The notes: generated by a model from the sequence alone, not told the origin. Shown: positions 26,838-37,511, counted from the first letter of the stretch. The stretch is DNA of 64,000 nucleotides from CAG-411 sp963643465 (GCA_963643465.1 CAVIJT010000001.1:62001-126000); one strand, 5' to 3'. Translations and numbers: made by a program.

Positions 26838-28949
26838 TCATCTTGCATCATCCAAATATGGCAACACATCTTCGCTATAGGCACGAAGAATTTCTCCCAC
26901 GCTCCAAGCCTGCGTATAGCATCCTCTTCCCGTACAAGCAAAATCACCATCAAAGATTTCAGCAATGCCGTTCAAACATCCATCCTGCATATGGTCCTGA
27001 AAATAATCACACATTTCTTTAGCTTTCTTTACAGCCTCCGGACTATGGTCATATACCTTACAATATGCGGAAATAAATCCACCTGACACATATCCCCAAG
27101 AAGTTCCCATATGATAAGCTCCATCCCTGTCAATCAATTTTCCGATATATGCCTTTTTGTATTCTGGATCTTCTGGTGACAAAGAACGAATTCCATAAGG
27201 GGTATACAAATGTTTGTACACAGTCTGAACAATGCTTTTTTCTTTTTCTAATGGTAACATAGTGTATGGCAAAGAAACTGCCCAAATTTGATTTGGACGA
27301 ATCCGATCATCCGGCTTTTCGTTTCCTTCTTCATCTCTTTCAATACAATCATACAAACACTGCAATTTTTCGTTCCAGAATTTTTTTTCAAAGGAAGCCT
27401 TGGTTTGTTCTGCTAATTTTCCATATCCAACCGAATCTTTTCCAAACTTTTCTGACAAATGTTCCATAACACATAACGCATTATACCATAACGCATTAAT
27501 TTCCACTGCTTTTCCATGTCGTGGGGTAACTACCCAATCTCCCACCAAAACATCCATCCAAGTAATTTGATCTTTTCCACTTCCGCCTTCAATCAACCCA
27601 TCTTTGTCCATGTGAATTCCATAATGAGTTCCCTTTTGATAAAAGATTATAATCTCCTCTAAGGCTGGATATATCTTCCTCTTGATAAAATCATAATCTT
27701 CCGGTTTCCCAGTATATTCCAAGTATTTGTATACAGAATAAAAATACCATAAAGCAGCATCAATCGTGTTATAATTCGGTTCGTCTTTACTTTCTGCCGG
27801 AAATACATTGGGAAGCATTCCATCTTTTACAAACCAAGAAAAGGATTCTAAAATCTGTCTTACCTCATGAAAACGTTTGGTAGGAAGTAGCAATCCTTGA
27901 AGCGCAATCATCGTATCCCTTCCCCAATCCATAAACCATGGATATCCTGCAAGAATGGTTTTTAAATACGCCGTATTTCCCTCTACTCGGTCTGCACTAC
28001 AATGCAGCAGTTTATCCTTTTTCTCCTCTGGCAAACTGATTTTTCTCTCCACAATAAAAGCATCTGCTGCCCATGCAAGCCTTTGCAGAAAGGAATCTTT
28101 TCCGGTTTGTTCCATAATATTCTCTATTCTATCTTTATATTCTTTTGCAATGGTAAATCCATCTTGGGACTCCATTTCATCTACAGCACATTTCAGATAA
28201 TATTTCTTTTTCTCATATGGCTTCAAAGTTACTACCACATCATAAGGTGTATAATGGTTATCCACCCCCAAAAATCCGTTTCGTTGGTCTATGCAATACA
28301 CTTGATTTTCTTCCACTAAATAATTAGGTGTTGCCATAGATGTTGGAAAGGTCTTTCTATCTACATACTGTCCCTCAGATGTCAAAAATAAAATGTGGTT
28401 ATCGCCAGCTTCTGGCGAAAGGGTAAGTACATTTCCCTCTAATTTCTTGCGAAACTGCAACTTGGATGCCTCTATAGTTACTCCATACGGTTTCCAATTA
28501 AACTGTGGTGTCATGGCAATGGTACATGGTTCCATACCATTTTCCACTTCGTAGCAGACAACCACTTCATTTTTCCCATATTTCATAGCTATGGTTTTTC
28601 TGATAATAATATCCTGCACTTGATAAATGTAACAAGGAAGTATATCTAATTCGAAGCGATTCAAATAGCGATATCCTTCTTTTTCCTGTCCCATATATTG
28701 CTGGGATCCTAAGTCGTATTCTTTTCCAGCCACTTTCACCCGTTCCCACACATTAGAAAGCACTGTAAAGCGGTCTGCAGGTGGATGGAGAGATACCGTT
28801 AAGTAACCATTGTGCATTCGATTGGATGCCCCCACAATGGTACTGTTGGAAACTCCTCCGATTCCGTTTGTTAAAAGCCACTCTTTCTCTAGCCCTTCCT
28901 GTAGGGAACGAAACTGACTTCTTCCAAGTGCATATTTTACTTTACTCAT
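26838..28949 (-). CDS. Glycogen debranching enzyme, amylo-alpha-1,6-glucosidase type
   Basis: A 703-residue protein with the archaeal/clostridial type architecture: an N-terminal beta-rich domain (EWLLTNGIGGVSNSTIVG, with NRMHNGYLT) and a C-terminal (alpha/alpha)6 barrel of the GH133 family. The barrel motifs are GYPWFMDWGRDTMIALQG, YNTIDAALWYF and ITWMDVLVGDWVVTPRHG, containing the catalytic acids. It removes alpha-1,6-linked glucose branch points of glycogen in the cytoplasm. No other glycogen gene is in the window. It lies 61 bases downstream of the P-type ATPase gene. Confidence 0.92.
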   Translation of the reverse strand: MSKVKYALGRSQFRSLQEGLEKEWLLTNGIGGVSNSTIVGASNRMHNGYLTVSLHPPADRFTVLSNVWERVKVAGKEYDLGSQQYMGQEKEGYRYLNRFELDILPCYIYQVQDIIIRKTIAMKYGKNEVVVCYEVENGMEPCTIAMTPQFNWKPYGVTIEASKLQFRKKLEGNVLTLSPEAGDNHILFLTSEGQYVDRKTFPTSMATPNYLVEENQVYCIDQRNGFLGVDNHYTPYDVVVTLKPYEKKKYYLKCAVDEMESQDGFTIAKEYKDRIENIMEQTGKDSFLQRLAWAADAFIVERKISLPEEKKDKLLHCSADRVEGNTAYLKTILAGYPWFMDWGRDTMIALQGLLLPTKRFHEVRQILESFSWFVKDGMLPNVFPAESKDEPNYNTIDAALWYFYSVYKYLEYTGKPEDYDFIKRKIYPALEEIIIFYQKGTHYGIHMDKDGLIEGGSGKDQITWMDVLVGDWVVTPRHGKAVEINALWYNALCVMEHLSEKFGKDSVGYGKLAEQTKASFEKKFWNEKLQCLYDCIERDEEGNEKPDDRIRPNQIWAVSLPYTMLPLEKEKSIVQTVYKHLYTPYGIRSLSPEDPEYKKAYIGKLIDRDGAYHMGTSWGYVSGGFISAYCKVYDHSPEAVKKAKEMCDYFQDHMQDGCLNGIAEIFDGDFACTGRGCYTQAWSVGEILRAYSEDVLPYLDDAR

Positions 28950-29010
28950 AAAAATCTATTCCTCAACCTTTCTACCATACTATTTATAGTCAACTAAAAT
29001 CTATTCAAAC

Positions 29011-31326
29011 TTACTTGTGTGACTTATATTTACACCATAACATACATACACAACTGCACATATAAAGAAATACATCCAGAACTACAATCGCAGCCAATAA
29101 CAATATGCTTTTCCATGGAATCCTCACTAAATAGAATATATTTCCCGCAAAGTAGATAGCAACTATGAATAACGCTAGTAGCATTATCATCATGGCAACT
29201 TTCCACGGTGTCCATTTTTCACACAAATGAAACAATAATACAAAATTTGCGCTTGCCACTCCTACTACTGTCATAGTGGATGTTACCTCTTCTGAAAATC
29301 CAAACATACTGGCTCCCCAGATGACAATTGCTATATTAAATAGCGCCATCACTCCAGTGGGCAATGCTTTTGAAAATACTTTTTTCAAAAAGGAACCAGT
29401 CACCACCTGGTAATTTGGTTCTAACGCCAGCAAAAATGCAGGTATTCCAATGCTTAATGAACCTATCAAAGTCATCTGAATAGGCTGCAATGGATAATTT
29501 ACATTCACTACCAAGAACAACAGCAATAACAAGGCTGAAAACGTAGTTTTTGTAAGAAATAAACAAGAAGATCGTTCCAAATTATTAATAGCCCTTCTTC
29601 CCTCTGCCAAAATCTTTGGCATAACGGAAAAATCAGAACCTTCTAACACTACTTTTGCCGTTTTTCTAGCCACATCACATCCACTATCCATTACAATTCC
29701 GCAATCTGACTGTTTTAATGCAAGTACATCATTGACACCATCTCCTGTCATTGCCACAGTATGTCCCTGTTTTTGTAATGCCATAACAATCTCTTTTTTC
29801 TGTTTTGGTGTTACTCTTCCAAATACTGTATTATTTTTTACTGCTATCGCCATATCTTCTGGCGTTTTAATAGTTCTTGCATCTATATATTGCTCTGCAT
29901 TTGCTAATCCTGCACGTTTTGCAATTTGCATCACAGTTTTTGGATGGTCGCCAGAAATGACAAGCAGCCGAACACCCTCCTCCTGAAAATAACCAAAGGT
30001 CTCTTCCGCATGTTCTCTTATTTTGTCTCTTACAACAAAAAATGCAAGTGGTTTTACTTTTTCAATGATTTTTGTTTCTAAATCACCTTGCTCCAGTATT
30101 CCAAACACTACTACCCGTTTTCCCTGCTCTAAATAAACATCCAATTGTTCCTGATACTGTACTTGCCACTCTCCAAGTAAAACTTCTGGTGCGCCAAGTA
30201 CATAACTTCCTTGTTCCAAAAAAGTAACTGCTCCCCATTTTCGTTCCGAAGAAAATGGTTCTACTTCTTTTACTTCCCACAGCACTTGTTTTCCATATAC
30301 ACTGCGAATTGCTGCCGTTGTAGCATTATCCTCCTGCATAGCAGTTAAATACGCACCGATTTCCTCTTCTATATCCTGCCCTGCTAAAAGAATGGTATCC
30401 TCCCATTCCATTTTTCCCTCTGTGATAGTTCCCGTTTTATCCAAACAAAGTACATCTACACGGGCTAAATTTTCTATACTATACAATCCCTGTACAATAG
30501 CTTTTTGCTTTGACAATCGAAGAACTCCAAGTGCCATAACCATACTCGCTAAGAGAACCAATCCATCTGGTATCATGTTAATAATAGATGCCACCGATTT
30601 TACTACCGCATCTCTTACACTGAGTTCCAAAACAAAACGCTGCTTTGCAAACATGGCAATACCCAATGGGATTACGACTATGGACAGTATTTTTACTATT
30701 TTATCTAAAGAATCTCGAATTTCTGATTTTACTTTCTTACTTTTCTTTGCCTCAAGCACCAATTGATTAGCATAGCTATGCTCACCTACCGCTGTCACTA
30801 CTGCCACAGCCTGTCCGCTAAGGACAACACTTCCAGAAAAAATTTTATCTCCAGGTTTCTTTTTCACCGCATCGCTCTCTCCAGTCAACATACTTTCGTC
30901 CACTTCACAGCTTCCTTCCAGTATCTTAACATCGGCACACGCCTGCTCTCCCATATGTACTTCTATACAGTCATCCAGCACGACTTCATGACTGAATATC
31001 TGCTTTCTCTCCTCGCCTCTCCATACAAACACTTTACTTTCCAATAGCAATGCCATATGATCCAATACTTTTTTTGCACGAATTTCCTGCACAATTCCAA
31101 TCAGGGTATTCCAAAATACAACTCCTAAAAAAAGCATATTTCGATACGAATGCACACATGCTACACAAAGTGCCAGGCATAAATTCAGTCCGTTAAAAAA
31201 CGTAAACACATTTTCCCGAATAATCTCTCCATAAGTTTTTGATGCTACATCGCAACTTTTATTTACTTGTCCTTTTTGTATTCGAAGTTCTACCTCTTCC
31301 TCACTCAATCCATTTTTCTCTTTCAT
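29011..31326 (-). CDS. P-type cation-transporting ATPase, CtpE-like
   Basis: A 771-residue integral membrane pump. Motifs in order: actuator TGES (about residue 149), phosphorylation site DKTGTITEG (about 294), and hinge GDGVNDVLALKQSD (about 526). About ten hydrophobic segments are present: four in the N-terminal half and six after the hinge. There is no N-terminal heavy-metal domain and no CPC motif, so a heavy-metal pump is unlikely. The short HAD-type layout and the PNY/TFSAL region look like the CtpE group, which moves calcium, but the ion is inferred. Its predicted promoter is at 31514-31542, followed at once by a terminator-like hairpin. Confidence 0.85.
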   Translation of the reverse strand: MKEKNGLSEEEVELRIQKGQVNKSCDVASKTYGEIIRENVFTFFNGLNLCLALCVACVHSYRNMLFLGVVFWNTLIGIVQEIRAKKVLDHMALLLESKVFVWRGEERKQIFSHEVVLDDCIEVHMGEQACADVKILEGSCEVDESMLTGESDAVKKKPGDKIFSGSVVLSGQAVAVVTAVGEHSYANQLVLEAKKSKKVKSEIRDSLDKIVKILSIVVIPLGIAMFAKQRFVLELSVRDAVVKSVASIINMIPDGLVLLASMVMALGVLRLSKQKAIVQGLYSIENLARVDVLCLDKTGTITEGKMEWEDTILLAGQDIEEEIGAYLTAMQEDNATTAAIRSVYGKQVLWEVKEVEPFSSERKWGAVTFLEQGSYVLGAPEVLLGEWQVQYQEQLDVYLEQGKRVVVFGILEQGDLETKIIEKVKPLAFFVVRDKIREHAEETFGYFQEEGVRLLVISGDHPKTVMQIAKRAGLANAEQYIDARTIKTPEDMAIAVKNNTVFGRVTPKQKKEIVMALQKQGHTVAMTGDGVNDVLALKQSDCGIVMDSGCDVARKTAKVVLEGSDFSVMPKILAEGRRAINNLERSSCLFLTKTTFSALLLLLFLVVNVNYPLQPIQMTLIGSLSIGIPAFLLALEPNYQVVTGSFLKKVFSKALPTGVMALFNIAIVIWGASMFGFSEEVTSTMTVVGVASANFVLLFHLCEKWTPWKVAMMIMLLALFIVAIYFAGNIFYLVRIPWKSILLLAAIVVLDVFLYMCSCVCMLWCKYKSHK

Positions 31327-31466
31327 ATTTCTCCTATGTAAATCATTTCCACATTTTCATTTTCTAAACTATCTTTCAAAATTTTACACGTTCATTTTTA
31401 TACCGTCCCCACTGGCATATACTAAGGATATACGCCAAACTATTAGTTTCATTCTACCATACTGCC

Positions 31467-31500
31467 TAAAAAAAGAAAAGCCTGCAACCTAAGTTGCAAG
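31467..31500 (-). terminator. Terminator-like hairpin just after the P-type ATPase promoter
   Basis: On the minus strand CTTGCAAC, TTAG loop, GTTGCAGG (8 bp, one UG) followed by CTTTTCTTTTTTT. It lies between divergent genes and points at the ATPase gene, so it is not the end of any visible gene. Confidence 0.6.
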
Positions 31501-31513
31501 TCCCAAAATCACA

Positions 31514-31542
31514 TATTTATTTTGTGATAATATGGTGAACAA
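31514..31542 (-). promoter_or_regulatory. Possible promoter of the P-type ATPase gene
   Basis: TTGTTC, 17-base spacer, TAAATA on the minus strand; moderate match. Confidence 0.4.
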
Positions 31543-31544
31543 AT

Positions 31545-31573
31545 TTCCAAAAAAATGTATTTTCTGCTATACT
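31545..31573 (+). promoter_or_regulatory. Promoter of the D,D-carboxypeptidase gene
   Basis: Good -10 TATACT with a weak -35 (TTCCAA) at 17 bases, about 37 bases upstream of the ATG at 31610. Confidence 0.45.
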
Positions 31574-31609
31574 AATAATCAAACAAGACTTGAAGGAGGA
31601 AACTATGTT

Positions 31610-32989
31610 ATGAAACAGTTCAAACGTTTCTATTGCTTTTTACTAATTTTTGTATGTACGTTCCAAATTACGGTACCAAATACAGACATTCATGCGGCTT
31701 CTGCTCCTAGCGTAAGCGCCCATGCTTATGTGATTATGGATGCAAACACTGGAAAAACCTTATATTCTAAAAATCCAAACAAACGAATTTACCCGGCAAG
31801 CACCGTAAAACTCATGTCCGCATTAGTTGTACTAGACCGTTGCAATCCCAATAAGACAATCAAAATTACAAAAAGGATGCTAAAACAAGTTCCTGCTGAT
31901 TCGTCCGTAGCAGGACTAAAAGCAGGAAATTCCTATTCGGTATCTGCATTATTACATATGTTACTTTTGCCTTCGGCTGGCGATGCTGCCGTCGCACTGG
32001 CATACGGAAGTTACGGTTCCAATCAAGCATTTGTGGCTGCTATGAATCAAAAAGCCAAAAAACTATCTTTGTCTCATACCAGTTTTGACAATCCTATTGG
32101 TCTGGATATTGGAAATCACTACTATAAAACCTACACCACAGCATCGGATTTTTCCAAACTTGCCCGCTATGCCATGACAAACAGTACCATTCGAAAGATT
32201 GTGTCTAAGTCAAGTTATACCGTGCCAAAAGCAAAATATACTCCAGCTTTCACAATAAAAAATACCAATCAGTTTTTAACTGGATTTTCATACAACAAAA
32301 GTTTATATCAAGTGATTGGTGGAAAAACCGGAACTACAAAGGCTGCTGGTTCTGTATTAATTACAAGTGCTGTAGATAAAAAAGGCCATGAAGTGATTTG
32401 TGCTTTTTTTGGAAATCAGGATCACAAAAAAATGTATTCTGATATTCGGAAATTGTTAAATTTTACCTTTAAACAAGGAAAATCAGAAAATATTCCATGG
32501 AAGAAAGGCTTTTGGGATGTGCGTTATCGAAATAGTGAGGCTATCATACGCACCTATTACAACAAGGGTGATATTCCAGTTTCCACTCGGTTTTATCCAA
32601 CTAAGCAGGCATCTCAAAAAGTATTGCTTTCATTAATTAACCAAATTTCTAACCATCAAATGCAGGCTAAAAATCCAAACAACAAATTGTCTGTCATGGA
32701 TTTTGCTACAATTTATTATGAAGAAATCCATTCTCAAGATACCATAACTGCCAGCGGTAGTTCTATCACAAGTTCTAGCAACGAAATTTCTAAGAAAGAA
32801 CTGGAAAACGCAAAAGATACTTGTATGGATTTTGATGATATTGATACATTAAATGAGCAACAATTGATTGAACTTGCATATTTGGTAGAGGCAGATATTC
32901 TTCCAGCTTCTGTAAAGAAACATACCACCACATATCTTACTAAAGAGCAGGCGGTATTATTAGCAAATAACCTAAATCACCAATCATGA
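31610..32989 (+). CDS. Serine-type D-Ala-D-Ala carboxypeptidase (low-molecular-weight PBP)
   Basis: A 459-residue exported penicillin-binding protein that trims the terminal D-Ala from peptidoglycan stem peptides. The signal peptide runs MKQFKRFYCFLLIFVCTF to about AASA. Active-site motifs are STVK (SxxK) near residue 60, SAGDAA at the SxN position and KTGTTKAAG. The second motif has Gly where most family members have Asn. After the catalytic domain there is a further ~130-residue extension with a Ser-rich linker (about 380-395) and a helical C-terminal end; no membrane-binding amphipathic helix is obvious. GGAGG lies ten bases before this ATG; an upstream in-frame start at 31532 would precede the promoter. 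Confidence 0.88.
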   Translation: MKQFKRFYCFLLIFVCTFQITVPNTDIHAASAPSVSAHAYVIMDANTGKTLYSKNPNKRIYPASTVKLMSALVVLDRCNPNKTIKITKRMLKQVPADSSVAGLKAGNSYSVSALLHMLLLPSAGDAAVALAYGSYGSNQAFVAAMNQKAKKLSLSHTSFDNPIGLDIGNHYYKTYTTASDFSKLARYAMTNSTIRKIVSKSSYTVPKAKYTPAFTIKNTNQFLTGFSYNKSLYQVIGGKTGTTKAAGSVLITSAVDKKGHEVICAFFGNQDHKKMYSDIRKLLNFTFKQGKSENIPWKKGFWDVRYRNSEAIIRTYYNKGDIPVSTRFYPTKQASQKVLLSLINQISNHQMQAKNPNNKLSVMDFATIYYEEIHSQDTITASGSSITSSSNEISKKELENAKDTCMDFDDIDTLNEQQLIELAYLVEADILPASVKKHTTTYLTKEQAVLLANNLNHQS

Positions 32990-33016
32990 GCATTTGTACA
33001 TTCCTATTACTCTATG

Positions 33017-33053
33017 AAAAAAGGCCACCACACAAACTGTGGTAGCCTTTTTT
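33017..33053. terminator. Bidirectional terminator between the carboxypeptidase gene and polC
   Basis: AAAAAAGGC...ACCACA / TGTGGT...GCCTTTTTT with a CAAAC loop and A/T runs on both edges. Confidence 0.9.
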
Positions 33054-33110
33054 CGTAGCAAATGTCCCTCAAGCACAGTTATCACTTGCATGAAATGATA
33101 TTGGGAGCTT

Positions 33111-36100
33111 TTACTGTCCAAAGAAATCCAACAACGACATTTGATTGGTCATTGGCAAATCTCCTAATAATCCTAAATCAGCCATAAGGTCTGTTACCGT
33201 TCCACTGACTTTACAACGATTCTTAAAATCTTCTCTTGATAAAAATTTTCCCTGCTTTGCAGCCTCTACTACTCCATCTGCAGCCTTATCCCCAAGACCA
33301 TCAATAGAACAAAGGGAAGGCATCAACTTTCCATTTACAATCTGGAAATATCTTGCTTTCGCCGTATAAATATCAATTGGCTCAAATTCATATCCTCTGG
33401 CATACATCTCAAGAACTAACTTCATATCTTTTAATGTATCCTGTTCTTTTGCGGTCAGTTCATTGCTTCTCTTTTTATAATCGGCAATGTGATGTTCCAA
33501 CCGCTCTTTTCCAAGACACATCAATTCGTAGTTAAAAGAAGATGCTCGAATACTAAAATACGCTGCATAATATGCCAATGGGTAATATACTTTAAAATAA
33601 GCAATTCGAAATGCCATCATAACATAGGCTGCCGCATGAGCTTTTGGGAACATGTATTTGATTCTTCGACAAGATTCCATATACCATTCCGGAACACCAG
33701 CTTCTTTCATAGCTTCTACCATATGATCCTGTAACCCTTTTCCTTTACGCACACTCTCCATAATTTTAAATGCCAAACCTTTCTCTACACCTTGATGAAT
33801 GAGATAGGTCATAATATCATCACGAGTACAAATAGCGGTAGAAAGTTCGCAATTTCCCTGTGCTATAAAATATTGAGCATTATTTAACCATACATCCGTA
33901 CCATGGGACAAACCGGAAATACGAACCAAATCCGAAAATGTCTTTGGCTTTGTATCTCGCAACATCTGCATTACAAAATCTGTTCCAAACTCTGGTACGC
34001 CAAGGGAACCAAGATCGATTCCATCCAAATCTTCTGCTTTTATTTTCAATGCGCTTAAATCTTCAAATAAAGATAATACTTTCTCATCATCAAACCGGAT
34101 CGTCTGCGCATCTACTCCGGTCAAATCCTCCAAAAATCGTATCATGGTAGGATCATCGTGTCCAAGAATATCAAGTTTAAGCAAGTTATGGTCAATGGAA
34201 TGGTAATCAAAGTGTGTCGTAATCGTCTGGGTTGTCATATCATTAGCCGGTCGCTGCACTGGTGTAAACGAATAAATCTCCTCACCAATTGGCAATACTA
34301 CGATTCCTCCCGGATGCTGTCCAGTAGTCCTTCGCACTCCTACGCAACCTTGAGCAATTCTTTCCATTTCTGGTCTTCTTTTATGGATCTCTTTTTCCTC
34401 AAAATATTTATATACATATCCAAATGCCGTCTTTTCTGCAAGAGTACCAATGGTTCCTGCTCGAAACGTCTGCCCAGCTCCAAAAATAACTTCCGTATAA
34501 TCATGCGCATGGTTCTGATATTCCCCTGAAAAGTTAAGGTCAATATCCGGCTCTTTATCTCCATAAAAGCCAAGAAATGTTTCGAATGGAATCTCATGTC
34601 CATCTTTTACTAAAGGCTCTCCACAAACCGGACAATCTCGATCCGGCATATCACATCCGGACTTTCCTGCAAATGCCTTTACTTCCTCTGAATCAAAATC
34701 TACAAAATGGCACTTTTGACAATAATAATGCGCTGGCAGCGGGTTTACCTCCGTAATACCTGACATAGTTGCCACAAAAGAAGAACCTACCGAACCTCTG
34801 GAACCTACCAAATATCCATCTTCATTGGATTTCCATACCAATTTTTGCGCAATAATATACATTACGGCAAAGCCATTTCCAATAATGGAATTCAGTTCTC
34901 TTTCCAGACGTTCTTCCACCTGTGCGGGTAAATCTTCTCCATACATGGAATGTGCTTTATCATAACAAATTTTTCGCAAATCCTTGTCTGAATTTTCAAT
35001 TACCGGAGGACACTTATCCGGACGAACCGGTGAAATTCTTTCTACCATATCTGCAATCTTATTTGTATTGGTAATTACAATTTCCTCCGCTTTCTCTCGC
35101 CCTAAATACTTAAATTCTTCTAACATCTCCTCTGTGGTCCGAAGATACAACGGAGGCTGCATATCTGCATCCGCAAAACCCTTTCCAGCCATAATAATGC
35201 GTCGATAAATCTCATCTTCCGGATCCAAAAAATGTACATCGCAAGTTGCCACACACAATTTTCCAAACTGATCTGCAAGCTCTACAATTTTCTTATTCAC
35301 TTCCATCAAATCTTCATCTGTCTGAAAATCCGGATATTTATCAGAACGCTTCATAAATTCATTGTTTCCAAGAGGTTGAATTTCCAAATAATCATAAAAA
35401 TTTACAATTCGGGTAATTTCATCTGGAGATTCTTTTCTTACTAATGCCCGATACAGTTCTCCTGCTTCGCAGGCAGAACCAATAATCAAACCTTCTCTAT
35501 TTTCTTCCAATAAACTCTTTGGAATTCTTGGTCTTCTGGCATAGTAATCAATATGTGACTTAGAAACCAAACGATACAAATTAATTCTTCCAAGCTCATT
35601 TTTAGCAAGAATAATAACATGATAAGTAGGAAGTTTCCTAATTACTTCTGGTGAAAGTTTTCCTGACTCGTTAATGGATTTTAGCTGTAAAATATTTTTT
35701 TCCCGCAGCATCTCTATGAATTTTACAAATATTTCTGCTGTAGCCCCTGCATCATCCACAGCACGATGATGACTTTCCAAGGATACGTTTAATGCCTTTG
35801 CCACAATATGTAACTTGTAATTACTCAAATTAGGTAACAATACTCTGGCAAGCCCTACTGTATCAATAACAGTAAAATCGGTATCCATTCCTTGCTCTTT
35901 TGCTTTGGCACGAATAAATCCCACGTCAAAAGAAGCATTATGGGCCACTAACACACAACCTTTACAAAATTCTAAAAATTCAGGTAACACCGTCTCAATA
36001 AGCGGTGCATCCATAACCATATCATCTGTAATATGTGTCAAATTTTCAATTTCAAAAGGAATAGGAATTTGTGGATTTACAAATGTACTATATTTTTCCA

Positions 36101-37511
36101 CAATTTTTCCTTCGATTACTTTTACGGCACCGATTTCTATAATGCGATCTCTAGTTGCACTAAAGCCTGTAGTCTCAATATCAAACACCACACAAGGGGC
36201 ATCAATATCCTGTCCTTTTTCATTCTCCACTATATTCTTTACATCATCTACCAGATATCCTTCTACGCCATAAATCACTTTGAAATCATCATCTTTATCA
36301 AGGCTATGTGCCGCATCCGTAAAAGACTGCACCACACCATGATCCGTAATGGCAATTGCTTTATGTCCCCAAGATTTTGCACGTTTAATCATAGTCTTTA
36401 CATCTACTACCGCATCCATATCACTCATAAGTGTATGCGCATGTAATTCCACTCGTTTTACAGGACTATGATCTTCTCTCTTGGTTGTAAAATCACCAAC
36501 ACTTTTAATTCCCATAACAGACCCAATGGTAATTTCTTTATCAAAACGGTCAAATACTGCCATTCCTTTGATTCGGACAAATGCGCCTTTTTTTAATTTT
36601 TCGCCTAAACTTGGAAGCTGCTCATTTTTTACAAATATTTTTACTGTAATGGTATCTGTAAAATCGGTTACATGAAACATAACAATTGTTTTTTCATTTC
36701 GTATCTCTCGGTCTTCCCGAGCCAATACTTTTCCTACAATTACTACTTCTCCAATTTCATCTACAATCTCACTAATAGGGATGCTGTCCCCCTCAAAAGG
36801 CCGCCCGTAAATAATATCCGGATCATCCGGCAATCTTCGATATGCACTTTTGCTACGGTCAAAGGTTTTCCACTCTTTCTTTTCTGGCTTTTCCTGTTGC
36901 TTTTCCGTATTTTTCTCGGCTGTTTTTTCTGCTGCCCGTTTGACCTTCTCTTCTGCTGCCTTTATCATGCTCTTTGGACGGGGAACAAAAAATTCTTTCT
37001 CTTCCTTTTTCTTTAAAGGCTCATGATACTCATAGGAAATATGCACTTGGAAACCAAAACGCTCCCGAAAGATTTCTTCTAACTGTAGCTTTAGTTCCGG
37101 ACCTCTTTTTTCTGAAAGAAAATTTCGCTCACAGTCAAAAATCAGATTGTCTCCTTCAAACCGATAACTTGCTCCATGCAGCACTTCATAATCAATGACA
37201 CTCTTTTCTTTCAGTTCTAAAAGCAAACTGTCATAATACACATCCATCAATTTTTCTGGCGTATATTGACCAGATAATTTGTAATGTTCCACAAATACAA
37301 TATCATCCATCACTCCAGTAAATACTTGCTTTTTTAACTGATATTCCATTTTCTTAATATTGGTAAATGTAATCAAACGGTCACTTTCTATATAAATCAC
37401 TAACTGACGTTTTGTCTTTGATGCCACCAGCTTTTGTACGTCCACATGCTCAAACAGTCCATGTACATCCTGACTAACATTTAAGCTGTCAAAGGCTTCA
37501 AAAAAAAGCAT
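33111..37511 (-). CDS. polC: DNA polymerase III alpha subunit, PolC type
   Basis: The replicative polymerase of low-GC Gram-positive bacteria, 1,466 residues, close to the usual ~1,440. Domains in order: N-terminal region, a Lys/Glu-rich linker (about 180-215), OB fold (about 240-340), PHP domain starting RVELHAHTLMSDMDAV (about 354), an embedded DEDD proofreading exonuclease starting VFDIETTGF (about 442), the rest of PHP, a zinc module (CQKCHFVDF...CPVCGE, about 930-965), the palm with EPDIDLNFSGEY (about 990), and fingers. The start has GAAGGG six to seven bases upstream. It lies 64 bases after ispG and ends the housekeeping block at a shared terminator, as in B. subtilis where polC closes the same block. 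Confidence 0.98.
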   Translation of the reverse strand: MLFFEAFDSLNVSQDVHGLFEHVDVQKLVASKTKRQLVIYIESDRLITFTNIKKMEYQLKKQVFTGVMDDIVFVEHYKLSGQYTPEKLMDVYYDSLLLELKEKSVIDYEVLHGASYRFEGDNLIFDCERNFLSEKRGPELKLQLEEIFRERFGFQVHISYEYHEPLKKKEEKEFFVPRPKSMIKAAEEKVKRAAEKTAEKNTEKQQEKPEKKEWKTFDRSKSAYRRLPDDPDIIYGRPFEGDSIPISEIVDEIGEVVIVGKVLAREDREIRNEKTIVMFHVTDFTDTITVKIFVKNEQLPSLGEKLKKGAFVRIKGMAVFDRFDKEITIGSVMGIKSVGDFTTKREDHSPVKRVELHAHTLMSDMDAVVDVKTMIKRAKSWGHKAIAITDHGVVQSFTDAAHSLDKDDDFKVIYGVEGYLVDDVKNIVENEKGQDIDAPCVVFDIETTGFSATRDRIIEIGAVKVIEGKIVEKYSTFVNPQIPIPFEIENLTHITDDMVMDAPLIETVLPEFLEFCKGCVLVAHNASFDVGFIRAKAKEQGMDTDFTVIDTVGLARVLLPNLSNYKLHIVAKALNVSLESHHRAVDDAGATAEIFVKFIEMLREKNILQLKSINESGKLSPEVIRKLPTYHVIILAKNELGRINLYRLVSKSHIDYYARRPRIPKSLLEENREGLIIGSACEAGELYRALVRKESPDEITRIVNFYDYLEIQPLGNNEFMKRSDKYPDFQTDEDLMEVNKKIVELADQFGKLCVATCDVHFLDPEDEIYRRIIMAGKGFADADMQPPLYLRTTEEMLEEFKYLGREKAEEIVITNTNKIADMVERISPVRPDKCPPVIENSDKDLRKICYDKAHSMYGEDLPAQVEERLERELNSIIGNGFAVMYIIAQKLVWKSNEDGYLVGSRGSVGSSFVATMSGITEVNPLPAHYYCQKCHFVDFDSEEVKAFAGKSGCDMPDRDCPVCGEPLVKDGHEIPFETFLGFYGDKEPDIDLNFSGEYQNHAHDYTEVIFGAGQTFRAGTIGTLAEKTAFGYVYKYFEEKEIHKRRPEMERIAQGCVGVRRTTGQHPGGIVVLPIGEEIYSFTPVQRPANDMTTQTITTHFDYHSIDHNLLKLDILGHDDPTMIRFLEDLTGVDAQTIRFDDEKVLSLFEDLSALKIKAEDLDGIDLGSLGVPEFGTDFVMQMLRDTKPKTFSDLVRISGLSHGTDVWLNNAQYFIAQGNCELSTAICTRDDIMTYLIHQGVEKGLAFKIMESVRKGKGLQDHMVEAMKEAGVPEWYMESCRRIKYMFPKAHAAAYVMMAFRIAYFKVYYPLAYYAAYFSIRASSFNYELMCLGKERLEHHIADYKKRSNELTAKEQDTLKDMKLVLEMYARGYEFEPIDIYTAKARYFQIVNGKLMPSLCSIDGLGDKAADGVVEAAKQGKFLSREDFKNRCKVSGTVTDLMADLGLLGDLPMTNQMSLLDFFGQ

